IMG/VR virus record: IMGVR_UViG_3300042691_036880
Span: 1-28,780 of that record
DNA length: 28,780 bases
Strand: one strand, 5' to 3'
Origin: a virus
Part shown: positions 14,966 to 21,906 of the stretch, one piece after another
Numbering within the stretch: the stretch's first letter is position 1
How the letters are laid out: every line of letters starts with the position of its first letter
Program-made: the position numbers and the translations under genes
The notes under the pieces: model-generated
The model's input: only the letters and a program-made list of their open reading frames with translations
Database searches by the model: none
Told to the model about the DNA's origin: nothing

Positions 14966-15727
14966 ATGACACGAAAAGAAAAACAAGTTGACAAAGTTTT
15001 AAAAACAATAACTGAAGGTAAACAACATCTTTTAGTTGAGAATCCATTACTTATGGGTTTATTAAGAATGGGATTAATGAATTACTTATTTGGTGATGCG
15101 GTTAAAACACAAGTAGATAAAGTAATTCAAAAATATCCTGAATTATCTCCAACCGAGTTATTAAAAAAGGCAGGGTTAGATGTTACCGCTTCTGACAAAG
15201 ATGTTGAGGAGTACACAAAAGATAGTTATTTAAGTAAATCTGAAAAAGAAAAATTAGGACTTGGTGATACTTCTTATGGTGTCGGAGCAATGAGTTCAAA
15301 TAATGATAACAAATTTTATGAAAGAGTTTTGAAGGATTTAGGAGCACCTGTCACTGATGGGAACATTACATTCTTAAAGGCAATTAGACAGGCGGAAGGA
15401 GCTAAAGCAAGATACAATCCATTTAATACAACTATGAAAAAAATGGGGTCATCTTGTTATAATGTCTTAAAGAGAGATAATTTTGGTGGATGTAAATCAG
15501 GAGTTCAAAATTATATGAGTGAGGAGGATGGAATTGACGCAACTGTTGAGACTTTAAAATTGGGTTACTATAAAGATATTGTTAACGGATTTAAAAATGA
15601 CGTAGGTCCTAAGGAATTATCAAAAAGATGGGCGTCATCACCATGGGGAACAGGAGACTTAGTTAAAAAAGTTGTTGATTCCTACTTAAAGGGTGCTAAA
15701 CCATCTCCACCACCTATTGCTCGTTAA
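14966..15727 (+). CDS. Leader-bearing peptidoglycan hydrolase (lysozyme/transglycosylase-like, 253 aa)
   Basis: The N-terminus MTRKEKQVDKVLKTITEGKQ followed by HLLVEN gives a leader and hydrophobic-x-Glu site at about 25. A hydrophobic patch (LLMGLLRMGLMNYLFG) and helical linker follow. Residues about 130-245 form a domain I know from phage wall-degrading proteins: FLKAIRQAEGAKARYNPFNTT, SGVQNYMSEEDGIDATVETL and GYYKDIV, then WGTGDLVKKV. Glu144 in AEG is the likely catalytic acid. The product should cut the peptidoglycan glycan chain. With its leader it is probably virion-borne and used at entry rather than as the main endolysin. It ends 14 bp into the convergent 15714-15950 gene. Confidence 0.75.
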   Translation: MTRKEKQVDKVLKTITEGKQHLLVENPLLMGLLRMGLMNYLFGDAVKTQVDKVIQKYPELSPTELLKKAGLDVTASDKDVEEYTKDSYLSKSEKEKLGLGDTSYGVGAMSSNNDNKFYERVLKDLGAPVTDGNITFLKAIRQAEGAKARYNPFNTTMKKMGSSCYNVLKRDNFGGCKSGVQNYMSEEDGIDATVETLKLGYYKDIVNGFKNDVGPKELSKRWASSPWGTGDLVKKVVDSYLKGAKPSPPPIAR

Positions 15728-15950
15728 TTAACGAATATTTCTTAATTTTTCTATCAAGATGTTGATTTAATTGGTCTACAAAAAAATTAAATCCGTCTTC
15801 ATTGACTGAATCAAAATCATCGGACCAATGTTTGTTCTTATACTGTTTAATTAAATTTTCACAACATTCAATTTGAGTATACGATGTTACAGAGTCAATT
15901 ATTTTTTTAACCCATTCAAAATCTTTTTCCATTGGGCTAATATAAGTCAT
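15714..15950 (-). CDS. Hypothetical protein (78 aa)
   Basis: Helical, starting MTYISPMEKDFEWVKKIIDS, with a Cys pair (IECCENLIKQY). The start overlaps the stop of the metallopeptidase-like gene (TAATG), so the two are translationally coupled; the Met at residue 7 is an alternative start. No family recognised. Confidence 0.7.
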   Translation of the reverse strand: MTYISPMEKDFEWVKKIIDSVTSYTQIECCENLIKQYKNKHWSDDFDSVNEDGFNFFVDQLNQHLDRKIKKYSLINEQ

Positions 15951-16333
15951 TAGTTATATAACAAAGCAACGTACTGAGGATATTTTTTCTCAAATACTCT
16001 TGCCATAATTCCGGCTTCAGTATTTGCATAATCTTCTTGTGATTGAGTATTATACCCTTGTAACTTTATTTTTCTTTGTCTTGCAAATTCATGAGTCCAT
16101 TCATGAGCAATTGTTCTAATAATATCAAGTAACATTCTATTATCCGCCAAAACCTTAATTAAACCCGTTATCTCGCTACCGGTTGACATAGCCCCCATTC
16201 TCTCACTCATTAAAATAATCTCAACGTCTCTTTTAAGTGGTGAGTTTTCTTGGGCGAATTTTAAAAAATCTCTAATAACCTGAATCTTATCTTGCCCTAA
16301 ATCTTTTACTCTATTTACAATTTTAACTTTCAT
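15950..16333 (-). CDS. HExxH zinc metallopeptidase-like protein (127 aa)
   Basis: Residues 77-81 read HEWTH in the helix RTIAHEWTHEFARQ, the zincin motif with two His zinc ligands and the catalytic Glu78. EDYANTEAGIMARVF (100-114) offers a third ligand Glu about 20-25 residues later, as in minimal phage and ICE-type metallopeptidases. There is no signal peptide or membrane segment. A target cannot be named. It could process phage or host proteins, or be an entry factor, as its neighbour is a wall hydrolase. An ATATTTAT element lies 4 bp upstream of the start. It is co-transcribed with 15714-15950. Confidence 0.85.
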   Translation of the reverse strand: MKVKIVNRVKDLGQDKIQVIRDFLKFAQENSPLKRDVEIILMSERMGAMSTGSEITGLIKVLADNRMLLDIIRTIAHEWTHEFARQRKIKLQGYNTQSQEDYANTEAGIMARVFEKKYPQYVALLYN

Positions 16334-16337
16334 ACTG

Positions 16338-16345
16338 ATAAATAT
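16338..16345 (-). promoter_or_regulatory. ATATTTAT late-type element of gene 15950-16333
   Basis: Exact ATATTTAT in gene orientation, 4 bp before the ATG at 16333, implying a very short or absent 5' leader if it is a promoter. Confidence 0.55.
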
Positions 16346-16350
16346 TTGTC

Positions 16351-16378
16351 TTAGTTGATTAAATTTACTATATTTAAT
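16351..16378 (+). promoter_or_regulatory. Possible third-class promoter of the 16396-17370 operon
   Basis: TTAGTTGATTA (16351-16361) recurs at 22857-22867 and CTATATTTAAT (16368-16378) recurs at 20195-20205. All three places are upstream of plus-strand genes that lie divergent to ATATTTAT-controlled minus-strand genes. Confidence 0.35.
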
Positions 16379-16395
16379 TGTAAAGAAAACTAATC

Positions 16396-16746
16396 ATGCG
16401 GAAAGATTTAAGTTTAGTTGATATTCTTAATAAAACAATCACATCTGAATTTCCTGTAATAAAAAAAGTGGAAATGACAAATAAAAAAATCTATGACGGA
16501 TTCATTGATTTTAAATTTGTTCTTTTTTTAACTAAAGATGATTTATTTAAAATATTAGGAGTCACTGATGATTCATTAATACTTGATTTAATTTTTAAAA
16601 ATGATGAAGTGAATGATTTTTGGTTCAAGTATAAAGTGACCGATAATTTTGATTACAAGACAATAAGACACAGACTAAAAAATATTTGTAAGTTCTATTA
16701 TAACGAAAAGATACAAAATTTTGACGTGGTTATTAAACTTTTATGA
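16396..16746 (+). CDS. Hypothetical protein (116 aa)
   Basis: A mixed alpha/beta protein starting MRKDLSLVDILNKTITSEFP, with the Phe/Lys-rich core DGFIDFKFVLFLTKDDLFKIL. No motif, signal or membrane segment seen. First gene of a plus-strand operon; its stop overlaps the next start (ATGA). Confidence 0.75.
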   Translation: MRKDLSLVDILNKTITSEFPVIKKVEMTNKKIYDGFIDFKFVLFLTKDDLFKILGVTDDSLILDLIFKNDEVNDFWFKYKVTDNFDYKTIRHRLKNICKFYYNEKIQNFDVVIKLL

Positions 16747-17015
16747 TGAAAAAATTCTATGAGGCGTATCTGAATAAACTTTATAAAAAGGACATTGACA
16801 TTTTTTTTGGTGAGGGTTCAAAAATTGTAATTACTAGTTTAGGATACTCAACAAATTTAAAACAGATTCATATGTCGGCAAAGTTATTTCCAACTAACTC
16901 AGAATTTGCAGTTGAGATTTTTCCTGAAGGTTTGGAAATGTTAATTACGGAATCTTGGAAATTTATGGGAATTGATGAATTTGAAATAATGTTAACTAGC
17001 TCAATGGAACACTAA
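16743..17015 (+). CDS. Hypothetical protein (90 aa)
   Basis: Starts at ATG 16743 or the following ATG 16746, coupled to the preceding stop. It begins MMKKFYEAYLNKLYKKDIDI, with alternating strands (SKIVITSL, FAVEIFPEGLEMLITESW). No family recognised. One base separates it from the DUF6915-like gene. Confidence 0.7.
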   Translation: MMKKFYEAYLNKLYKKDIDIFFGEGSKIVITSLGYSTNLKQIHMSAKLFPTNSEFAVEIFPEGLEMLITESWKFMGIDEFEIMLTSSMEH

Positions 17016-17016
17016 T

Positions 17017-17370
17017 ATGGCACATCCAATTTTACATTCCAAATCATCCGCAAAAAAGTTTGGGGGAATATGGGAAGATTATATACACCTACACGAATGG
17101 ATGGATGAAACTAAGGGTTGGTACGGGCACTCAACTCATAGAATGTTTAGACATCATTCTGAAGGTATTTTTGAAATGGAGAAAAGGTTCGGACCTGAAT
17201 TTAAAAATAGTGAAGGAAAGACTGTGTATACCAGATATGTTGGAGAGCAACATGTTAGAGAAGACTGCAATAACTACATCCCAACGGCAAAGGAGTGGAT
17301 TGATGCAATTGAATCAAAGTCAAGACCGTTATGGATGATGAAAACTATGAAATTAGAATTTGAAGACTAA
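17017..17370 (+). CDS. DUF6915-like histidine-rich protein (117 aa)
   Basis: The pattern MAHPILHSKSSAKKFGG, EDYIHLHEWMDETKGW, HRMFRHHSEGIFEMEKRFG, NSEGKTVYTRYVGEQHVRED and a final WIDAIES matches closely a family of about 100 aa that I recall as DUF6915, found in phages and many bacteria. Conserved His residues (near 3, 7, 25 and 42-48) and the EQHVRED box suggest a metal site, but the function is not known. Third gene of the plus-strand operon starting at 16396; its TAA overlaps the next ATATTTAT element. Confidence 0.8.
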   Translation: MAHPILHSKSSAKKFGGIWEDYIHLHEWMDETKGWYGHSTHRMFRHHSEGIFEMEKRFGPEFKNSEGKTVYTRYVGEQHVREDCNNYIPTAKEWIDAIESKSRPLWMMKTMKLEFED

Positions 17371-17377
17371 TATTTAT
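17370..17377 (+). promoter_or_regulatory. ATATTTAT late-type element of gene 17382-18092
   Basis: Exact ATATTTAT, sharing its first A with the stop of the preceding gene and lying 4 bp before the ATG at 17382. Confidence 0.5.
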
Positions 17378-17381
17378 TAAT

Positions 17382-18092
17382 ATGGGAATATCAGAATTGA
17401 GAGATTATTTGGAAACCGAGGTTTCAAAAAAGATGATAAAATTATTATCTAAAATCATGAAGAGTTATAATAGAGAACGTCTCTATCAAACAATTACAAT
17501 ATATAATGGTGATGATGTTAATTATTATTTTTCACCTCATACAGAATCGGGCTCAATTGAACTTCCTCCATCTATAACAAATTATTTAGACAATCTTTAT
17601 GAAAAAATATCTAATATGGATATTGAAAGTAATGAAGATGATGTTAACTATTCAACAATAGAAGTTATTTTTGATTTTGATGACGACGTGTTTAAAGTAT
17701 GGATGACTGATTACGTATACGAAACTCAATCGTTTTCAACTGAAAGTGAGTTAGATGAAAACGATGAAAAAGAAATTATTGAAACTTTAAACCAATGGTT
17801 GAGTGAAGGTCATAAATTTGTTAAAGTTGATTATAGTGGAGGTGGTGATAGTGGATATATTGAAAGTAATGGATATGGTGAAGGTGGGATTAATGATATT
17901 GGAATTCCAGCAGGTTTTGAGGACTATATCTATCAAATGCTTGAATCAAATTACGGTGGGTGGGAAATAAATGAAGGTTCTCAAGGAACCTTCATAATTA
18001 ATACTGAAGAAAAGACTGTTACTTTAGAACACAACATGAACGATGAACGTCCTGTTGATAGTGAGTTACTAAAAGTACATTTAAACTATTAA
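17382..18092 (+). CDS. Acidic hypothetical protein (236 aa)
   Basis: Begins MGISELRDYLETEVSKKMIK. Rich in Asp, Glu, Tyr and Asn, with beta-type segments (TIEVIFDFDDDVFKVWMTD) and a Gly-rich turn YSGGGDSGYIESNGYGEGG. No catalytic motif, signal or membrane segment, and no family recognised. It converges with the leader gene 18089-18415, overlapping by 4 bp. Confidence 0.8.
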   Translation: MGISELRDYLETEVSKKMIKLLSKIMKSYNRERLYQTITIYNGDDVNYYFSPHTESGSIELPPSITNYLDNLYEKISNMDIESNEDDVNYSTIEVIFDFDDDVFKVWMTDYVYETQSFSTESELDENDEKEIIETLNQWLSEGHKFVKVDYSGGGDSGYIESNGYGEGGINDIGIPAGFEDYIYQMLESNYGGWEINEGSQGTFIINTEEKTVTLEHNMNDERPVDSELLKVHLNY

Positions 18093-18415
18093 TAAACTTG
18101 TATTGTTCTTTGTGGTCTGTCATCACCAAAATCAGGACAGAAATATACATTTACTCCGTCGTGATAGATTGCACCACCAACACCATTAGGTATCTTGTGT
18201 TTCTCATGGAATTTATCACCTAAGTCAATTTGATAATTTCCATCAGCAACTTTTATACACTTATTTTCCATTTCGTAACCACAATGATATTGTTGGTTTT
18301 TATTTTTATGTTTCATAAATTCATCAAATGACATTACAAATGATGCATTTTCATTCATTACTTTTTTAACAACTTTTCCTAATTGTCTTTCTGTTATCAA
18401 AATATTCTTTTTCAT
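18089..18415 (-). CDS. Leader-bearing small protein (108 aa)
   Basis: The leader MKKNILITERQLGKVVKKVM, then NE, is the ITExQL-VVKKV type. VMNE near residue 21 is the hydrophobic-x-Glu site. The body (about 85 aa) has YHCGYEMENKCIKVADGNYQ and GGAIYHDGVNVYFCPDFG, beta-rich with three Cys. No known family. Its ATATTTAT element overlaps the stop codon of the PPK2-lysozyme gene just upstream. Confidence 0.8.
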   Translation of the reverse strand: MKKNILITERQLGKVVKKVMNENASFVMSFDEFMKHKNKNQQYHCGYEMENKCIKVADGNYQIDLGDKFHEKHKIPNGVGGAIYHDGVNVYFCPDFGDDRPQRTIQVY

Positions 18416-18421
18416 ATTACT

Positions 18422-18429
18422 ATAAATAT
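18422..18429 (-). promoter_or_regulatory. ATATTTAT late-type element of gene 18089-18415
   Basis: Exact ATATTTAT in gene orientation, 6 bp before the ATG at 18415, touching the stop codon of the preceding gene. Confidence 0.55.
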
Positions 18430-20147
18430 TAACTTATATTATAATTACCATTAAGATACATTTCCGCTTCAGAATTTCTTCTGTTAACTAATCCCTGTAA
18501 TCCTAATGTTTTAAAATTTCTAATCTGTTCCGCAGCCCTTTTATGGTCTCCTTTCTTAACTGACTGAATGAAGTCAGATTGTCTAACCCCACCACATCCA
18601 GCATTAAACGCTAATGACACTAATGCGTCAAATTGACCCTGAGTTATCATATAACTTTTAAGTCCTTTTGATTTCCATTCAGATAAAAAATTCCTAACAC
18701 AGTCCGCAAACTCTTTAGCATCATTGTATAGTAATTTTAAAGCCCTTGTTTCATCTATAGTCATTCCCATTCTAACATCATCACCAGTGTGACCCCATCC
18801 AATAGTTGCAACACCAACGCTGTCTTTATATGCTTGTAATGCCGGCTTGCCCTTTAATTTTGCCAATCCCTCGGCGTACTTAATATGGTCCCAAAAATCC
18901 TGACTAACTTTCATTTTAGTACCATCTTGTAAATTACTTTCCTCAGGTACGTCTACAGGTTTTACAATTGGTTGTGGTTTATCATACTTTGTCATAGTAC
19001 TATCCGACGCTGCGGTAATATCAGGCATTTTTATTTTTTGCTCATTAACTTCAGGTTTCAATACCGTCATGGACTCAGGAAATTCTTTACTTAAAAATTC
19101 TCTGTTTTTACCCTTATATGGAATATTTTGTAAAACGTATCTAATTGCATTTAAACCTGATACTCTCTTATCATTGGCATCCAATATTACCCAAGGGTGA
19201 TTAACCGTTGAGGTTTTGTCAAATAATTTTTGTTTAAACTCTGAGAATCGGTCCCACATGTCTTGCATTTTCTCGTCATTAGGGGAGTATTTCCAATACT
19301 TTAATGGTGACGCTTGTCTCATCTGAAATCTAGTTGCCTGAGTCTCCTTATCAATTGAGAACCATAATTTAAACAAATAATCTCCATCTTTAACTAAGTC
19401 TTTTTCAAAGTCTTCAACGTTTTCCATAAAGTCTTCATATTCCTCTGGAGAACCGTATCCCATCACTGGTTCAACAAGTCCTCTATTATACCAACTTCTA
19501 TCAAAGAAATTAATCATTCCTTTTCTAATTTGACTTCTATATCTATCCCACCATGCTTTTCTCTCCTCAGGTGTTGGTATTCCCAATGCAATGATGTTGT
19601 AATATCTTGGATTTAAATTCTCAGTGTACTTTTTAATAGTTGAACCCTTACCCGCAGAATCTCTACCCTCAAAAACAATTATGACAGTTTTACCGGTACT
19701 TTTAATCCACTCTTGCATTTTAAGTAACTCAACTTGTAAATGATATAACTCCTCGTTATAAACTTTCTTTTTAATTAATGAAGGTTCTTGTGGTTCAAAT
19801 GAAAACTCTTCAAAATCAGGTTCGTTACTTATGAAATCTTCTTTTTTTCTTTTCTTTAATACCTTTATAATATTTTCAAAATACTTGGTAATGTTTTTTT
19901 CTTTATTACCTTTTTTCATTAAAACATTTCTAACATTTCTCTCAAGTAAGTCAAAATTAATGGTTTGATTAAAACCCATATCCATAATATCATACAATAG
20001 AATCTCAAGGTTCTTTGTGTAGATATTATATTGTTTTAGAATATCCGCAATCTCATTCTCATATTGTTCTGTCGGTTTCTCCTCTTCGTTTAATTGAGTT
20101 CCGAGTAATTGTTTGTATCTGCTGATTTCAGAAATTAATTTTTTCAT
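18429..20147 (-). CDS. Leader - polyphosphate kinase 2 (PPK2) - GH24 lysozyme fusion (572 aa)
   Basis: The leader MKKLISEISRYKQLLGTQLN, then EE, has QLNE as candidate cut site. A helical region runs to about 130. Residues 140-345 are a complete PPK2 domain: Walker A GRDSAGKG (161-168), LNPRYYNIIALG, WWDRYRSQI, Walker B FFDRSWYNRGLVEPVMGYG (214-231) and WKYSPNDEKMQDMWDRF. PPK2 moves phosphate between polyphosphate and nucleotides. A linker (350-412) is followed by a GH24 lysozyme (415-570): Glu426 in YAEGL, AYKDSVGVATIGWGHTG with Asp442 and Thr448 spaced as Asp20 and Thr26 of T4 lysozyme, AFNAGCGG, and RRNSEAEMY at the end. Both active sites look intact, and no frameshift separates them. The combination is new to me. 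Confidence 0.93.
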   Translation of the reverse strand: MKKLISEISRYKQLLGTQLNEEEKPTEQYENEIADILKQYNIYTKNLEILLYDIMDMGFNQTINFDLLERNVRNVLMKKGNKEKNITKYFENIIKVLKKRKKEDFISNEPDFEEFSFEPQEPSLIKKKVYNEELYHLQVELLKMQEWIKSTGKTVIIVFEGRDSAGKGSTIKKYTENLNPRYYNIIALGIPTPEERKAWWDRYRSQIRKGMINFFDRSWYNRGLVEPVMGYGSPEEYEDFMENVEDFEKDLVKDGDYLFKLWFSIDKETQATRFQMRQASPLKYWKYSPNDEKMQDMWDRFSEFKQKLFDKTSTVNHPWVILDANDKRVSGLNAIRYVLQNIPYKGKNREFLSKEFPESMTVLKPEVNEQKIKMPDITAASDSTMTKYDKPQPIVKPVDVPEESNLQDGTKMKVSQDFWDHIKYAEGLAKLKGKPALQAYKDSVGVATIGWGHTGDDVRMGMTIDETRALKLLYNDAKEFADCVRNFLSEWKSKGLKSYMITQGQFDALVSLAFNAGCGGVRQSDFIQSVKKGDHKRAAEQIRNFKTLGLQGLVNRRNSEAEMYLNGNYNIS

Positions 20148-20152
20148 ATAAT

Positions 20153-20160
20153 ATAAATAT
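20153..20160 (-). promoter_or_regulatory. ATATTTAT late-type element of the PPK2-lysozyme gene
   Basis: Exact ATATTTAT in gene orientation, 5 bp before the ATG at 20147. Confidence 0.6.
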
Positions 20161-20194
20161 TACGAAAAAATAATTGATTGTTTTTTAAATTACA

Positions 20195-20205
20195 CTATAT
20201 TTAAT
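20195..20205 (+). promoter_or_regulatory. Possible -10-like element of the leader peptide/synthetase-like unit
   Basis: CTATATTTAAT, identical to 16368-16378, 7 bp before the ATG of the 15-codon leader frame. Confidence 0.35.
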
Positions 20206-20212
20206 AAAAAGT

Positions 20213-20260
20213 ATGAGAAATAAATTGCGAAACATATATAATTTATACAGAATGTCCTGA
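20213..20260 (+). CDS. Putative 15-codon leader peptide of the synthetase-like gene
   Basis: ATG at 20213 to TGA at 20260 encodes MRNKLRNIYNLYRMS, with three Asn (codons 3, 7, 10), three Arg and two Tyr. Its stop lies inside the first arm of a perfect terminator hairpin 58 bp before the synthetase-like gene. This is the layout of a ribosome-controlled attenuator. No antiterminator pairing was found by eye, so its role is uncertain. Confidence 0.35.
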   Translation: MRNKLRNIYNLYRMS

Positions 20261-20280
20261 CAATTGTCAGGATTTTTTTT
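20256..20280 (+). terminator. Intrinsic terminator / putative attenuator
   Basis: The perfect 16-base palindrome CCTGACAATTGTCAGG (20256-20271) is followed by A and eight T. It sits between a promoter-like element with a short frame and the start of the synthetase-like gene, so transcripts must read through it. Confidence 0.7.
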
Positions 20281-20317
20281 GCCCATACGTTAACAATAAA
20301 CAAAAAAATAAAAAAAA

Positions 20318-21145
20318 ATGAAAGACACAAAAACTTATGACGAGTTAGTTCAAAAAATGAGAACATTCTTCCAAGAAAAAGGATTTAAAGAAGTTCCAAC
20401 ACAATCAAGATTGTCAATTTTGGCAGCATGTGAGAATCCTCACTCAATAACAACATTCAATTATCAAGGAGAAGTTTGGCCGTTACCACAGACAGGTCAA
20501 ATGTGGTTAGAATACGAACTTCTTAAAAATCCTGAATGGAATGGTGTATATTGTATCTCAACATCATATAGACAAGAGAAGGACCCAATTCCTGGAAGAC
20601 ATGAATTAATTTTCCCTATGTTTGAATTTGAATCAAAAGGAGGAATGAAAGAAATGATAAAACTTGAATCTGAACTTTTGGATTACTTAGGGTTTGATAA
20701 ACCAATTGAGGTTAACTACGATGATGTTTGTGAAGAATATGGTGGAGTCCCAATTTTAGAAAACGAACATGAAACAAGAATGTGGGAAGAGAAAGGTCCT
20801 GTTGTTTCTCTTCAGAATTTCCCATACAGAACCAATCCATTTTGGAATATGCGAGAAAGTGAAAATAGAATATTCAATAAAGTTGATGTGATTCTCTACG
20901 GACAAGAAACAATTGGTTCGGCAGAAAGAAGTTCTAATGTAGAAGAAATGAGAAATAACTTCTACACTATTGAAAACGGTGGATATTCTGCCAAACTATT
21001 TGAACTATTCGGTAAAGAAAGAGTTGAGAAAGAATTAGAAGAATTCCTATCGTTTGATTTCTTCCCTCGTTTTGGTGGAGGAATCGGAATGACAAGACTC
21101 GCAAGAGCTTATCAGTTAATGATGGAAGAAGTAGAAACTGTATAA
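20318..21145 (+). CDS. Class II aminoacyl-tRNA-synthetase-like enzyme (AsnRS/AspRS-type catalytic core only)
   Basis: A 275-aa protein with the class II core but no N-terminal anticodon-binding OB domain. Motif 2 is SYRQEKDPIPGRHELIFPMF (83-102), with Arg85 and Glu87. Motif 3 is FGGGIGMTRLARA (252-264), with the ATP-binding Arg260. A conserved-looking stretch YGQETIGSAERSSNVEEM lies between. Aspartate/asparagine-type enzymes of this size are known that make free amino acids (archaeal-type asparagine synthetase) or aminoacylate other substrates, so tRNA charging is unlikely. A-rich sequence without a Shine-Dalgarno precedes the ATG; a terminator hairpin follows the gene. The preceding Asn-rich leader frame would fit an asparagine-linked role, but this is inference. 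Confidence 0.85.
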   Translation: MKDTKTYDELVQKMRTFFQEKGFKEVPTQSRLSILAACENPHSITTFNYQGEVWPLPQTGQMWLEYELLKNPEWNGVYCISTSYRQEKDPIPGRHELIFPMFEFESKGGMKEMIKLESELLDYLGFDKPIEVNYDDVCEEYGGVPILENEHETRMWEEKGPVVSLQNFPYRTNPFWNMRESENRIFNKVDVILYGQETIGSAERSSNVEEMRNNFYTIENGGYSAKLFELFGKERVEKELEEFLSFDFFPRFGGGIGMTRLARAYQLMMEEVETV

Positions 21146-21149
21146 AATG

Positions 21150-21180
21150 AAAATCCCCTCTAATTTGAGGGGATTTTTTT
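21150..21180 (+). terminator. Intrinsic terminator of the synthetase-like gene
   Basis: AATCCCCTC / GAGGGGATT stem with a short AT loop and seven T. The 3' end touches the stop of the convergent gene 21179-21343, so it may act for both. Confidence 0.85.
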
Positions 21181-21343
21181 ATTCTTTAATTTCCGACATT
21201 AAACGTCCCCACAACAACATCTGAATAATACCCAAAAGAATTCCAATAGTCAAAATTGACTTATTCGGAGCATTAACAATCAAAATCATATCTACCGCCA
21301 AAGCCATCATACAAGCGGTCATTTTAAGTTTTAAGTTTTTCAT
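21179..21343 (-). CDS. Small membrane protein (54 aa)
   Basis: 54 residues from ATG at 21343 (MKNLKLKMTACMMALAVDMI) to TAA at 21179. Two hydrophobic segments, about 8-24 and 30-47, leave a short charged tail MSEIKE. No family recognised. It has a host-type -7 box upstream and stands alone between two terminators. Confidence 0.7.
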   Translation of the reverse strand: MKNLKLKMTACMMALAVDMILIVNAPNKSILTIGILLGIIQMLLWGRLMSEIKE

Positions 21344-21357
21344 AGTTGTGTTGTGGT

Positions 21358-21379
21358 TTTAATTATTTCTACAAATATA
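21358..21379 (-). promoter_or_regulatory. Host-type promoter of the 54-aa membrane protein
   Basis: TATATTTG on the minus strand (21379-21372). The 22 bases 21379-21358 are identical to 12074-12095 at the CAP gene, covering the -7 box and the first transcribed bases. The -33 TTTG is not clear because the terminator hairpin occupies that place. Confidence 0.6.
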
Positions 21380-21384
21380 GAATA

Positions 21385-21410
21385 AAAAACCCACATTTCT
21401 GTGGGTTTTA
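21385..21410 (-). terminator. Intrinsic terminator
   Basis: AAAACCCAC / GTGGGTTTT stem with loop ATTTCT, downstream of the minus-strand gene ending at 21429. Confidence 0.8.
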
Positions 21411-21428
21411 ATATTTTTTTATAAGAAA

Positions 21429-21905
21429 TTAAAATCTTACAGGTGGTACCACAACAGTTCCTCCACCGCCACAAGGACATCCGCATTTCTTTTGCCAATA
21501 TGACGGCCATTTACATGGATTAGCACAAGTAGACGCACAATTTCCAGGTGCAATATCTTCTTTTACATCTCCATCGCGTTGTAATCTTTTTTTCTTTCTT
21601 TGTTCTCCGATTTCACCACCATTATCGTTAGATTGCATGTCTTTAATTGCTGACATCATTTCTTTCGCCTCTTTTTTCTTACCTGACTTCATTAATTCTT
21701 TAGCGTATGCTTTAAGGATGTCATACCCGGCAATACCTAATAAACCAATTGTAGTTCCAACAATTGTTAAAATTGCATCACCTGTTTCCAACGCTACCGG
21801 TAAATACTCCTGCTCATTTACTGATTTTTTTCTTTTTGTTTCAGTTACCAAATTTTTGATTAAATCTGTTAATTCAGATTCTGTTAGTCTTATTTTCTTT
21901 TTCAT
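21429..21905 (-). CDS. Leader-bearing single-pass protein with Cys-rich C-terminus (158 aa)
   Basis: The leader MKKKIRLTESELTDLIKNLV, then TE, is the RLTESxL type; LVTE and SVNE are candidate cut sites. A hydrophobic segment at about 43-63 (DAILTIVGTTIGLLGIAGY) is followed by a Lys-rich helix. The end has seven Cys within about 25 residues (NCASTCANPC ... KKCGCPCGGGG) followed by VVVPPVRF. This could be a metal-binding or disulfide-linked tail. It follows the 308-aa leader gene by 1 bp, in one operon. Confidence 0.8.
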   Translation of the reverse strand: MKKKIRLTESELTDLIKNLVTETKRKKSVNEQEYLPVALETGDAILTIVGTTIGLLGIAGYDILKAYAKELMKSGKKKEAKEMMSAIKDMQSNDNGGEIGEQRKKKRLQRDGDVKEDIAPGNCASTCANPCKWPSYWQKKCGCPCGGGGTVVVPPVRF

Positions 21906-21906
21906 T

